In this document: piece after piece, positions 46,210 through 54,508 of the stretch
Layout of the letters: each line of letters begins with the position of its first letter
Position numbering within the stretch: position 1 is the first letter of the stretch
Assembly (NCBI GenBank): GCA_964636125.1
Contig: CAZWPX010000021.1
Span: 14,109 to 78,108 of the forward strand
Length of the DNA stretch: 64,000 nucleotides
Direction: 5' to 3'
Source: CAJINA01 sp964636125
GTDB lineage: Bacteria; Desulfobacterota; Desulfobacteria; Desulfobacterales; CAJINA01
The notes under the pieces: model-generated
The model's input: the letters and a program-made list of their open reading frames with translations, nothing else
Told to the model about the DNA's origin: nothing
The model's database searches: none
Made by a program: the position numbers and the translations under genes

Positions 46210-49200
46210 TCAATGCTCCTCGGGCAGTGCGGCCAGCAGCGGTTCGAAAACAGCGAGGGCAGTCTCCTGGAATGCTGTGGTTTCCGGCAGATCGGAGCCA
46301 AAGCTCCGGCTGAGATAAAGATTTTCTCCCTCCCCGGGATAATAACCCGGGTACCATTTCCGGCGGGCGGCCTCTATGGCCTGGGCGACGGATTGTCCCT
46401 TTACGAAAATGGCCTCGGCGTAGGCGTAGGATGTCTGCGGAAAAAAACAGAGGGGCTCCTGCAGTCCTTCCCGGAAACAATCAACCAGCTTTCCAAGGAC
46501 CGCGGTTGCCGCGGCAGTCCCCACTTCTTTAAAGGCTAAACAGCTGTCCGCACCGATTACTGTTGTGGTCAGGGCCTGGCCCGGGGGGGGGGCAGCGTTT
46601 AAGGCCAGGTGGTAAACCCAGGCCTTGAGCATGTCCTTGACTTTGACTGTAGCGCACCTGAAGAAAAGTTGCCCTCCGGTATAGAGGTTTTCGAGACGAC
46701 CTTGCAGGCGGGTCACTACCGGGCCTTGCAGCTGGATTCTGAGGTCAACAGGCGGGGCCGCGGGGCCGGCCCTGTGCGGGCTGACCCTGTCTACGAACTG
46801 CTGGACCTCATCCTGATAACCGGCAAACACGGTTTGCCCCATACGTCCGTGGGGAAGCCTTCCTGAAGCGCGCAGGGCTGCATACCAGGTGTCGGGGTCG
46901 CCCCCTTCCAGGAGCGCGTCGGCCAGTTCATTTTTTATCAGATAGGCCTGCAGAGAATCCAGTTCAAAGGGTTCGCGTTCTTCCAGGGTGCCTGAATCAT
47001 CAAGCTCATAGTAAATGTGCAGCCGATTCCGGGCCAGAAATTCTGCCGGGTTGTAGAAAAAGCGGCAGAGTTGTCCAATCCCAAGCGTATCCCACTGTGT
47101 GCCGGTCAGCGGGGGCAGACCCGCCCCGGGGAAAGTCTCATCCAACCGGTCGGTTGCAAGGCTCTGTCGGGCTGCCTGGCAATTTTGCTCCGAATAGCTG
47201 AAAAGCCGTCCGTTGCCCTGGAAATAGAGGGGGCTGAATGGCTGGAGAGGATGTTTGGTGAACACATGATTATTCATATTGCGGCCGTCGGACGCCGTGT
47301 ACCCTTCTGCCAGGTAGTCCAGAAGTTCCCCCACCAGAACGGATGGCGGCAGATCGGTATTGTCTTTCAGGCTGCGGCCCACGTAGCTGATAATGAATTT
47401 CTGGCGGGCCGACAGGATACTTTCAAGAAAGAGGTGACGATCCTCGTGCCGTTTGGACCAGTCACACAGCTGCCGGTTTTTTTCCATAAGGTCGAACCCC
47501 AAGGTTCGGTTGGAGCGGGGGAATTCCCCATCATTCATGCCGAGCATGTAGACGACTTTGAATGGAATGCTGCGCATGGGCAGCAGGGTGCAAAAAGTGA
47601 CCCCGCGGCTGATAAAGCCAAAGGGCTGGACCTGTCCCCCGATTCGTTTCTCCAGGTAGGCCCGGACCACGTCGATGGAAATTGTCTCTTCAAAACCGGC
47701 CAGCGCGGTAAAGCCGGAAAGTCCTGTGTCGGTCAGTGTATCGCGCACCTGGTTGAAGTCATCCGCGGTGGTCTCGTCATTTATAAAAAAGGTGTCCAGG
47801 ACCTCCTCCAGCCGGGCGGCCCACCGGGCCGGACTGCGCGGGCGGTCCAGGGCTTGGCAGCAGGTAAACAGGGCTTGCACGAACCGGGTAAAGGCCCCCA
47901 GTATCCGGGCGCCGTCACCCTCTATATCACCATAGGGGAGAATATCCGCAAAGAGGTCGGGCTGCCTGTCCGGGGGCAGGGCATAGCCGAGCAGCAGCCG
48001 CTCCAATCCGAATTGCCAGCTGTTTTCATGAAAGCCGGGTAATCCCAGCGATTCCCTGTGCCGGCCATCGATTCCCCAGCAGATGCCGCTGGCCGTTACC
48101 CAGGTCTTGATAAGTTCAAGATCATCGGTGAAGATGCCAAATTGCCTGCGAACGGACCGGACTTCAAGTAGATCCAGAACGGCCGGTGTACGGTAACGGG
48201 TTCGATCCAGGGAGAGGAGTGCTAAAAACGTATCGGCCAGGCGGTTGCTGCTGCGGATAAGTGTATCGGCGATTGAGTAGGGTATTTTTTTGGTTTCGTT
48301 TTCAGGGGCATCAAAGACTGCCTGTACCAGGGGGGCATAGGCCGTTACGTCCGGCATCATGACCACTATATCCGTGGGCCTTAGCTCAGGCTGGCTGTCC
48401 ATCTGGTGCAGCAGCAGGTCATGCAGGACCTCAACTTCTCTGAAACGGCTGTGGCAGGCATGGATCTGGATGCTGGAATCGTCCCGGGGAACAGGGCGGG
48501 CGTCACCTGCTCGCGGCTGTTCCAGGTTCAGAATGTCTGATTGCAGGGAAGCCAGCAGGGTCCGGTTACCGGGTTCCATAAAAAGATCTTCTCCGGTATC
48601 CCCGACCCTGGAGAGAATCAGGCTGAAAAATTCCCTGCCGGCGCTGCCCATGGATCCCAGCAGGCTGTTGCCGCTGTCATAGTAGGTGTCCTCTTCATAG
48701 AGGCCTGTTTGCGTAAAGCGAGCAATTTGCTTGCTGCTGTAGGCGTACTCCCAGTATTCCCGGCAGGGATTGAGGTAGTAGATGTCCACTGCCACCTGGC
48801 GGGCAATTTTTGAGAAAATGTCGATGTAAAAGGGCGGTAAAGTTGAAATACCGAACACGGATATTCTATCGGGCAGGTCAAGGATCGGTGCTTCGGTTTT
48901 CAGGAAAAAGTTTTTAAGAGCGGCATGGTGGATCGGCCCGTCGGACGATGCGGTGTCCGCCGACAGCATCTGCCAGAGGGCGGCCTGCCAGTGGGACTCT
49001 TTAAAAATTGCTTCACGCCGGGTGTCGCCCCGGTCCCACCGGGTGGTCATCTCCGGTCGCATGATAATGTAGCGTTCGAAAAGAGAGGCGATTTCAGTTG
49101 CCAGCTGGTATTTTTTCAGGCCCGTGGAATCGTTGCTGATATAGTGCTGCAGGCTGTCCGCACCCGGCAGGTCAGCCAGGTCTGACAAATGTTTAAGGAT

Positions 49201-49482
49201 CAGCCAGGTCATGATTTCGGGGGCGTAGGGGGACGTCTCGGGCAGTTGGGCGATCTGCCGGAACAGGCTGTAGACAAACGCTTTGGGAAACAGGTATTCC
49301 AGGTGGGCGCAGATTCCGCACTGCCGTGCAATTTCCAGGCTCAACCAGCGTTGCATGCCCTTGCTCTGGACGATCACGATTTCCCGCTGCAGGGGGGGCA
49401 GCGGTTTGGCCTGCAGCTGCCGGGTGAGTTTCTGCTGGAGCGTTTCCAGCCGGTTGCCAGTATATAGTGTTAAACCGGGCAT
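46210..49482 (-). CDS. recC: Exodeoxyribonuclease V subunit gamma (RecC)
   Basis: 1090 aa. The N-terminal block LTLYTGNRLETL...IVIVQSKGMQRWLSLEIARQ and VYMLGMNDGEFPRSNRTLGF are typical RecC signatures. RecC has an inactive helicase fold that holds the complex and scans for Chi. First gene of the recCBD operon, which has no ptrA-like gene between, unlike E. coli. The upstream 300 bp contain no obvious minus-strand promoter that I could define. Confidence 0.93.
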   Translation of the reverse strand: MPGLTLYTGNRLETLQQKLTRQLQAKPLPPLQREIVIVQSKGMQRWLSLEIARQCGICAHLEYLFPKAFVYSLFRQIAQLPETSPYAPEIMTWLILKHLSDLADLPGADSLQHYISNDSTGLKKYQLATEIASLFERYIIMRPEMTTRWDRGDTRREAIFKESHWQAALWQMLSADTASSDGPIHHAALKNFFLKTEAPILDLPDRISVFGISTLPPFYIDIFSKIARQVAVDIYYLNPCREYWEYAYSSKQIARFTQTGLYEEDTYYDSGNSLLGSMGSAGREFFSLILSRVGDTGEDLFMEPGNRTLLASLQSDILNLEQPRAGDARPVPRDDSSIQIHACHSRFREVEVLHDLLLHQMDSQPELRPTDIVVMMPDVTAYAPLVQAVFDAPENETKKIPYSIADTLIRSSNRLADTFLALLSLDRTRYRTPAVLDLLEVRSVRRQFGIFTDDLELIKTWVTASGICWGIDGRHRESLGLPGFHENSWQFGLERLLLGYALPPDRQPDLFADILPYGDIEGDGARILGAFTRFVQALFTCCQALDRPRSPARWAARLEEVLDTFFINDETTADDFNQVRDTLTDTGLSGFTALAGFEETISIDVVRAYLEKRIGGQVQPFGFISRGVTFCTLLPMRSIPFKVVYMLGMNDGEFPRSNRTLGFDLMEKNRQLCDWSKRHEDRHLFLESILSARQKFIISYVGRSLKDNTDLPPSVLVGELLDYLAEGYTASDGRNMNNHVFTKHPLQPFSPLYFQGNGRLFSYSEQNCQAARQSLATDRLDETFPGAGLPPLTGTQWDTLGIGQLCRFFYNPAEFLARNRLHIYYELDDSGTLEEREPFELDSLQAYLIKNELADALLEGGDPDTWYAALRASGRLPHGRMGQTVFAGYQDEVQQFVDRVSPHRAGPAAPPVDLRIQLQGPVVTRLQGRLENLYTGGQLFFRCATVKVKDMLKAWVYHLALNAAPPPGQALTTTVIGADSCLAFKEVGTAAATAVLGKLVDCFREGLQEPLCFFPQTSYAYAEAIFVKGQSVAQAIEAARRKWYPGYYPGEGENLYLSRSFGSDLPETTAFQETALAVFEPLLAALPEEH

Positions 49483-49785
49483 ATCTTCCTGGAGGAGTCT
49501 TATGGGAGCAATAGAAATCAGATATCCGATACCGGTCCGATTGTCAATCGGCGGTTGGCGCGCTTTGGCTGAAAGTTGAAAAAAATCAAAAAGATAAGGT
49601 GTTTTTAACCCTGGTGTTTAACTGAATCCAAACCGGCGTCCGGTTTAAGCTGTTAAAATCTGGTTTGACAACCGGCCGTGCATTTCGTATCCATCAAGTG
49701 CGAATAGAAATTCACACGGAATGATCCCCGCGCTAATATCAAAAGTGGGCACGATCTTCTATTAACTGCAAGCAAGGAGTGAAGA
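49483..49785. other. Divergent intergenic region with hairpin and promoter candidate
   Basis: AAACCGG-CGT-CCGGTTT forms a short hairpin at 49630-49646. TTGACA at 49665-49670 followed 17 bases later by TATCCA is a possible sigma-70 promoter for the small membrane protein and the HdrC-like gene. Confidence 0.35.
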
Positions 49786-49905
49786 ATGGGTGCTGATAAA
49801 CAAGTAGACCCCGAAAGTAAAGGTTACGAACCAATGTTTGTGATGCTGGCTTACCTGGCAGTGTTGATCACTGCGGCCGGCTGTATATATAAGTTGATGG
49901 GGTAG
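49786..49905 (+). CDS. 39-aa single-TM membrane protein
   Basis: Missed by length cut-offs. AAGGAGTGAAG precedes ATG 49786. The peptide has a charged N-terminus (MGADKQVDPESKGYEP) and one transmembrane helix (MFVMLAYLAVLITAAGCIYK), ending LMG. It lies 154 bp upstream of the HdrC-like ferredoxin on the same strand. It could be a small membrane anchor or subunit for it. Confidence 0.6.
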   Translation: MGADKQVDPESKGYEPMFVMLAYLAVLITAAGCIYKLMG

Positions 49906-50059
49906 GGCTGCAAGGCAGGGCCGCCGCCACCCATTGACGCTGTACAGGGCAAGGCGCGGGAGCCCCAACCGTGATGATACATAGACATTTTGGGGTCATC
50001 GCTATCAACAGCCGTCCCGAAACACAAGGCTGCGAGGGACAGGCTTGCGGAGGTCCCGG

Positions 50060-50929
50060 ATGATGCCTGCATCGATTACCCCCGATCCCAAAATTCGTCG
50101 GTTAATTGAACAGAAATCAACCGCAGGCAGCAATATGTGCTGGACATGCGGCACCTGTGATTTTGAATGCCCGGTCTATATCAGCGCGCAGCGGCTGAAC
50201 CCCCAGAAAATTATCCGGATGGCGAATCTGGGGATGCTGGAAGCGTTGCTAACGCTGCCGGATATCTGGTATTGCCTGATGTGTCGGCGCTGCCACAAGG
50301 GGTGCCCAAACGCCGTCAAGCCATTTGAGGTGATTGAGTACATTCGCCAGGAGGCAATCCAGCGCGGTGTGGTTCGTGCCGATATGCTGACCCGCCAGCG
50401 CGAATTGGTTTTCCGGTTTCAGCGGGTTCGCTGGCGAAGCATTGAAATCTGCAGGCACGGGGAATTGGCGGATCTGCCTGACGAACAGTGGCAGCAGTGG
50501 CTGAATGAACCTGTGCCGCCGGTTGTGGATGCCGTTAAGTTTGGTGGCGAGTTACCATCTGCACACCCTGGAAAATCCGTGGCGGATTCAAGCTCACAGG
50601 CCTGTTATACCTGCAGTGAATGCAGCGGCTGCTGCCCGATCTACAGCGAAAGGCCCGTGTTTGATCCCCAGTTCATCATCCGAATGGCAAATCTGGGACT
50701 CACAGATGAGCTGATCCACTCACCATCCATCTGGTTGTGCCTGCGCTGTGAAATGTGCGAGGGGGCCTGCAGTCAGAAAGTCCGGGGCCACAAAGTGATC
50801 CGGGATCTGCAGGAACTTGCCCTTGAGCGAGGCGTTGTCGGCCGTGGTTTCATGGAACGCTTCGCCAGAGCGGAGCACGTTCTCTATTCCCGTTTGGTTG
50901 TTGCCCTGGACGATCTTTTGAAGAAGTGA
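50060..50929 (+). CDS. HdrC-like protein with duplicated 4Fe-4S modules
   Basis: 289 aa with two copies of an HdrC-type ferredoxin unit. Copy 1: CWTCGTCDFECPVY and CLMCRRCHKGCPNAV. Copy 2: CYTCSECSGCCPIY and CLRCEMCEGACSQKV, giving sites for four [4Fe-4S] clusters. The pieces after each unit (PQKIIRMANLGM; PQFIIRMANLGL) are near-repeats, so the gene arose by internal duplication. There is no CCG domain or membrane helix. GGAGG sits 6 nt before ATG 50060. It is convergent with the nap/NrfD operon. It probably passes electrons in the cytoplasm, as in heterodisulfide-reductase-type complexes; partner unknown. Confidence 0.85.
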   Translation: MMPASITPDPKIRRLIEQKSTAGSNMCWTCGTCDFECPVYISAQRLNPQKIIRMANLGMLEALLTLPDIWYCLMCRRCHKGCPNAVKPFEVIEYIRQEAIQRGVVRADMLTRQRELVFRFQRVRWRSIEICRHGELADLPDEQWQQWLNEPVPPVVDAVKFGGELPSAHPGKSVADSSSQACYTCSECSGCCPIYSERPVFDPQFIIRMANLGLTDELIHSPSIWLCLRCEMCEGACSQKVRGHKVIRDLQELALERGVVGRGFMERFARAEHVLYSRLVVALDDLLKK

Positions 50930-50960
50930 TTCAGTTACAGTTAAATCGGGCGCCGGTTAT

Positions 50961-52181
50961 TTAGTCGGCTTCAAACCGCTGTTCAATTATCAATGCCGGT
51001 TTAAGGAGCAGGGTGACCACGAATATGCCCAGGGCCAGGACACCCAGGGTGATACTGATTTCCACCCAGCTGGGGGCATAATTGACCACCTCACCCATGG
51101 GGGAGGGGACCAGGCCGGGTATGATCAGCCCGATTCCTTTCTCGATCCAGATTCCCAGAAACAGGAAGATGCAGGCCGGCAGGAACACCAACGGATTGCT
51201 GCGTCCCGGGATAAATGCCAGGGACAGGGTCCCGAGCAGGTTCAGGGAGATGGCCGTCCAGATCCAGGGCACCAGGGCGTTGTGGCCTTCCAGGCCGAAG
51301 TACAGGTATTCAGCCGGAAGGCTGTGGTGCGTGGGGAAATAGAACTCCTTAAATACTTCAGAGAAAAGCATGATCAGGTTGATAAGCGCTGAGACCACGA
51401 TGATGCGTTTGAGTTTGATGAACACTTCCGGTTCAATTTTAAAGGTGGTGACCCGGGTGACGATCACCAGGACCACGGTGATCAACGCCGGGCCGGCCGC
51501 AAAAGCCGAGGCCAGGAACCGCGGCCCCATGAGCGGGTTGTTCCAGAATGGCCGGGCAGGCAGCCCCTGGTATAAAAATGCGGTGACCAGATGAATGCCG
51601 AAGGCCCAGAAAATGGAGAGGAAGACAAAGGGACGATATAATTTCTCGACCGGCTTGCGGTTGTGATAATGGCAAAACAGGATATAGGCCGGTACCATCA
51701 GGTTCAGGGCCAGATAGCCGTTCAGTACGAGTACATCCCAGGTTAAAAGAGAGGTCGGCCAGTTGAAAAGCCCGATTACCGGGATCATGTGCCAGGCCTG
51801 CAGCGGCCCGCCGAGATCAACGAATACGAACGTCAGGCACATTACCAGCGCGCCGATGGCCACCACTTCGCCGATAATAACGACTTTGTGCAGGTCTTTG
51901 TCCTTAAATATGTAGGAGGGCAGGATGATCATCACGGCTGCAGCGGCCACACCCACCAGGAAGGTGAAATTGGAGATATAAAACCCCCAGCTGACGATGT
52001 CCGACATATTGGTTACCGTCAGGCCGACATTGAACTGGACAAAATAGGCATATACACCCTGGACCATGGTGGCCGCGAGGATGCACAGAAAGATCTGGTA
52101 GCCCAGGCCGCCGGACAGGCTCCAGGTGACCACGTCTTTTATAAAAACCGTCAACTCCTTTACGGGAGACTGCTTCTCCAT
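50961..52181 (-). CDS. nrfD: NrfD/PsrC-type quinone-interacting membrane subunit
   Basis: 406 aa with about ten transmembrane helices of the NrfD family (polysulfide reductase membrane subunit). Features include YFVQFNVGLTVTNMSDIVSW near the start, AWHMIPVIGLFNWPTSLLTW in the middle and the conserved loop FYFPTHHSLPAEYLYFGLEG. It should oxidise menaquinol and hand electrons to the adjacent Fe-S subunit. Last gene of the nap operon, 18 bp after the Fe-S gene. The gene set resembles Hme/Dsr-type (DsrP/DsrO) modules, so the symbol marks the family, not nitrite reductase. Confidence 0.9.
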   Translation of the reverse strand: MEKQSPVKELTVFIKDVVTWSLSGGLGYQIFLCILAATMVQGVYAYFVQFNVGLTVTNMSDIVSWGFYISNFTFLVGVAAAAVMIILPSYIFKDKDLHKVVIIGEVVAIGALVMCLTFVFVDLGGPLQAWHMIPVIGLFNWPTSLLTWDVLVLNGYLALNLMVPAYILFCHYHNRKPVEKLYRPFVFLSIFWAFGIHLVTAFLYQGLPARPFWNNPLMGPRFLASAFAAGPALITVVLVIVTRVTTFKIEPEVFIKLKRIIVVSALINLIMLFSEVFKEFYFPTHHSLPAEYLYFGLEGHNALVPWIWTAISLNLLGTLSLAFIPGRSNPLVFLPACIFLFLGIWIEKGIGLIIPGLVPSPMGEVVNYAPSWVEISITLGVLALGIFVVTLLLKPALIIEQRFEAD

Positions 52182-52199
52182 AATATTTCTCCTGAACTG

Positions 52200-53171
52200 C
52201 TAATCTATAAAATACCAGAACTTCGGATCCGTCCCCAGGTCCTCTTTGAAACGGAACACCTTTTTATTCGCCAGGACGAACCGGATTTCACTATTGGGGT
52301 CCAACAGGTTTCCAAACACCCGCGCTCCGGTGGGGCAGGCCTCGGCACAGGCGGGCAGTTTGCCTTTCCGGCTGCGTTGTATGCAGAAGGTGCATTTTTC
52401 CATCTGGCCGCGGTGGCGCAGCCGGTTTCCAAGATAGTGCTGCTTGCGGGTTATCTCGTGAGCGGGGACCTGCGGTTCGTTCCAATTGAAGCGGCGGCCG
52501 TAGTAGGGACAGGCTGCAATGCAGTAGCGGCAGCCGATGCACCAGTCATAATCGACCACGACGATGCCATCCGGTTCCTGCCAGGTGGCTTTTGTGGGGC
52601 AGGCTTTGACACAGGGGGCGTTTTGGCAATGAAAGCATTGCACGCCCATATAGTGCCGGCCGGCAACCGGGACCTCGTGGAAATACTTGCCATCCCCATC
52701 TTCCGGGGACATTTTGCCGTGCTCCATCTCGAATATCCGGATATACTGGGTCTTCGACTGGCGGTCGAGGTTGTTCTCCTTCACGCAGGCCGCCACGCAT
52801 TCCATGTAGCCTTCGCACCGGGTCACATTAAACGCATATCCGAATAATACGCCTTCAACCGGTTCTTTGCTGCTTACCTGAACATCGACCCCTTTTTGGG
52901 CCTTGGCCAGCTGTTCCAGGCGCCGGACGGTCTCTTCCTTCTCCTGGGCGGTCATCAGGCGGTAGTTTTTTTTGAAATATTCCTTAAACCGCAGAGAAGC
53001 TTCGTCGCTGGGCCCGAACATGCCGGTGCCACACCCGGGCGTCATTGCGGCACTGCCCAGGGCGGCTGCTTTTACGGCCCCCTTGAGAAATGCCCGTCGC
53101 CCGCACCTTTTCTTCTGGTCCGGACTGCCCTCTGGCGGTTTTTGACTGACTCTGTTTTTTCGAGGATCCAT
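52200..53171 (-). CDS. Tat-exported four-cluster ferredoxin (DsrO/NrfC-like)
   Basis: 323 aa from ATG 53171 (AGGA upstream). A twin-arginine signal (GRRAFLKGAVKAAALGSAAM) sends it to the periplasm. Four cysteine sets fit [4Fe-4S] clusters: CEGYMECVAAC, CFHCQNAPCVKACP, CIGCRYCIAACP and CTFCIQRSRKG...ACAEACP. It should carry electrons between the NrfD subunit and the periplasmic cytochromes. It overlaps neither neighbour (gaps of 8 and 18 bases), so the cluster is tightly packed. Confidence 0.9.
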   Translation of the reverse strand: MDPRKNRVSQKPPEGSPDQKKRCGRRAFLKGAVKAAALGSAAMTPGCGTGMFGPSDEASLRFKEYFKKNYRLMTAQEKEETVRRLEQLAKAQKGVDVQVSSKEPVEGVLFGYAFNVTRCEGYMECVAACVKENNLDRQSKTQYIRIFEMEHGKMSPEDGDGKYFHEVPVAGRHYMGVQCFHCQNAPCVKACPTKATWQEPDGIVVVDYDWCIGCRYCIAACPYYGRRFNWNEPQVPAHEITRKQHYLGNRLRHRGQMEKCTFCIQRSRKGKLPACAEACPTGARVFGNLLDPNSEIRFVLANKKVFRFKEDLGTDPKFWYFID

Positions 53172-53179
53172 ATGCTTTC

Positions 53180-53803
53180 CTATTTGCTCAGCGGAATTGA
53201 GTAGGTTTTGGGCCACCGTTTTTCAAAAAGGGGTGCGTGCGGGTCGTGACAGGCGGTACAGTTCTTGACCACCCGTGTGCCGGCCCAGTTGGCGACCCTT
53301 TTGCCGTGCGCACCGCCCACCCAGTCTTTTTTCTGCCTGAAATGGCACTGCCCGCACATCTGGTAGCTGTGGTCCATGTCGATGCGCGATCCTTTTTCAG
53401 CAACCAGGTAATCACGCTCATCTTTCTTATGGCATGTAAAGCAGTCCAGCGGTTTCAATTTTCCGCCGTGAACCAGGGTGATATCACCGTGGGCCAGTTC
53501 AGCGGCTTTGGACGCTTTCACTTCCTTGTTGGTGTGGCACTGGCTGCATTGGAAGCGTTCCATTTTATCCTTGCGGGTTTCCACCCGGAACAGGCCTCCC
53601 TGGTATTTTGACTGTGCGATTACCGATCGCGCTGGAGATTCTATGATCGCATCCACACGTGCTTCATCGTTTACCGGAGCTGTCGCCTTTTTGTAGGTTT
53701 CAACGACGCCCGCCTGTTCGGAATGGGCCGACCAGCCTGTGCCCAGTACAGCCAGTGCGGGTAAAATCATGAAAAGGCATATTTTTGCTATTGGTGTCTG
53801 CAT
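53180..53803 (-). CDS. Tetrahaem cytochrome c
   Basis: 207 aa, exported (signal IAKICLFMILPALAVLGTGW). Four CxxCH haem sites: CSQCH, CFTCH, CGQCH and CTACH. Additional His residues could be distal ligands. It is not NapC/NrfH-like, as there is no N-terminal anchor followed by CxxCH, and not the classic cytochrome c3 spacing. It resembles in role the NapM tetrahaem protein of desulfovibrios. It sits between the NapB-like gene and the Fe-S gene, so it likely links the Fe-S protein to the NapB-like cytochrome. Confidence 0.88.
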   Translation of the reverse strand: MQTPIAKICLFMILPALAVLGTGWSAHSEQAGVVETYKKATAPVNDEARVDAIIESPARSVIAQSKYQGGLFRVETRKDKMERFQCSQCHTNKEVKASKAAELAHGDITLVHGGKLKPLDCFTCHKKDERDYLVAEKGSRIDMDHSYQMCGQCHFRQKKDWVGGAHGKRVANWAGTRVVKNCTACHDPHAPLFEKRWPKTYSIPLSK

Positions 53804-53830
53804 GGATTTCCTAACCCGTTCGTAATTGCA

Positions 53831-54508
53831 TTAACGTTGAAATAATCCAGCAGCAGCGTCGGTGACGTGGCACTGGCGGCAGTTGCCCCGGGACGGGTGA
53901 TCCACCCGTATGGCGTTGACCGCGCCGGGTCCCACATGACAGGCGATGCAGTCGCCCCGCATCTGAAGTCCATGGGGGATGGGCGGCGGCCCGCCGGGGA
54001 GGTACGAACGTCCCAGCCGGGGTGTTGTGACACTTATCCAGGCATTTTGTACGAACAGGCCTTCGGTTGTCATCTCCACGTGGCATTGGCGGCAGGCGGT
54101 CTGTTCCGGATGCGGCGTCAGCGGTGTATTTCTTTTGAATTCCGCGGTCCAGCCGCCTTTGGCGTGACAGGTCAAGCACTGCAGCTGCATATTGTCGGGC
54201 TTCTCAACTTTATGCGGGATAAAGGGCGGTGAACCTGGATACTGCCGGCGGGAGTAGTACTCACTGAGGGTGCGCTCTGTGGATATGCCGCCCAGATACT
54301 CCTGGGAGATCCGGTCATAGTTTTCAAAAATAGTGCCGCCCCGGTAATCAAAATTGCCGTCCGGGGGCGTGAGTGTGGCCGCGGCCGGCTCCTCGGATTC
54401 GTAAGAGAAAGCTGAAAATACAACCAGCGGCAGGGCCAGGATGCAGATTGCGGCAAACCCGAGAAAAACCTTTCCTATCTTAGGATTGTTTTTTTGCGTT
54501 TCCATCAT
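53831..54508 (-). CDS. Tetrahaem cytochrome made of two NapB-like units
   Basis: 225 aa from ATG 54508, with GGAG upstream; its ATG overlaps the napA stop (ATGA). One N-terminal helix acts as signal or anchor (VFLGFAAICILALPLVVFSA). Four haem sites: CLTCH, CRQCH, CIACH and CRQCH. Two of them follow a NapB-like proline motif (SPPFIPHKVEKP before CLTCH, GPPPIPHGLQMR before CIACH), so it looks like a duplicated di-haem NapB. It should be the direct electron donor to NapA. Confidence 0.88.
   Translation of the reverse strand: MMETQKNNPKIGKVFLGFAAICILALPLVVFSAFSYESEEPAAATLTPPDGNFDYRGGTIFENYDRISQEYLGGISTERTLSEYYSRRQYPGSPPFIPHKVEKPDNMQLQCLTCHAKGGWTAEFKRNTPLTPHPEQTACRQCHVEMTTEGLFVQNAWISVTTPRLGRSYLPGGPPPIPHGLQMRGDCIACHVGPGAVNAIRVDHPSRGNCRQCHVTDAAAGLFQR

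Noticed and set aside
45241..48042. Plus-strand frames of over 300 codons inside recB and recC
   Set aside because: They are antisense to well-conserved RecB and RecC motifs and have no recognisable domains or starts.
51789..52847. A 352-codon plus-strand frame across the NrfD/Fe-S junction
   Set aside because: It spans two real minus-strand genes and their gap, and its translation is a mirror of the ferredoxin cysteines.
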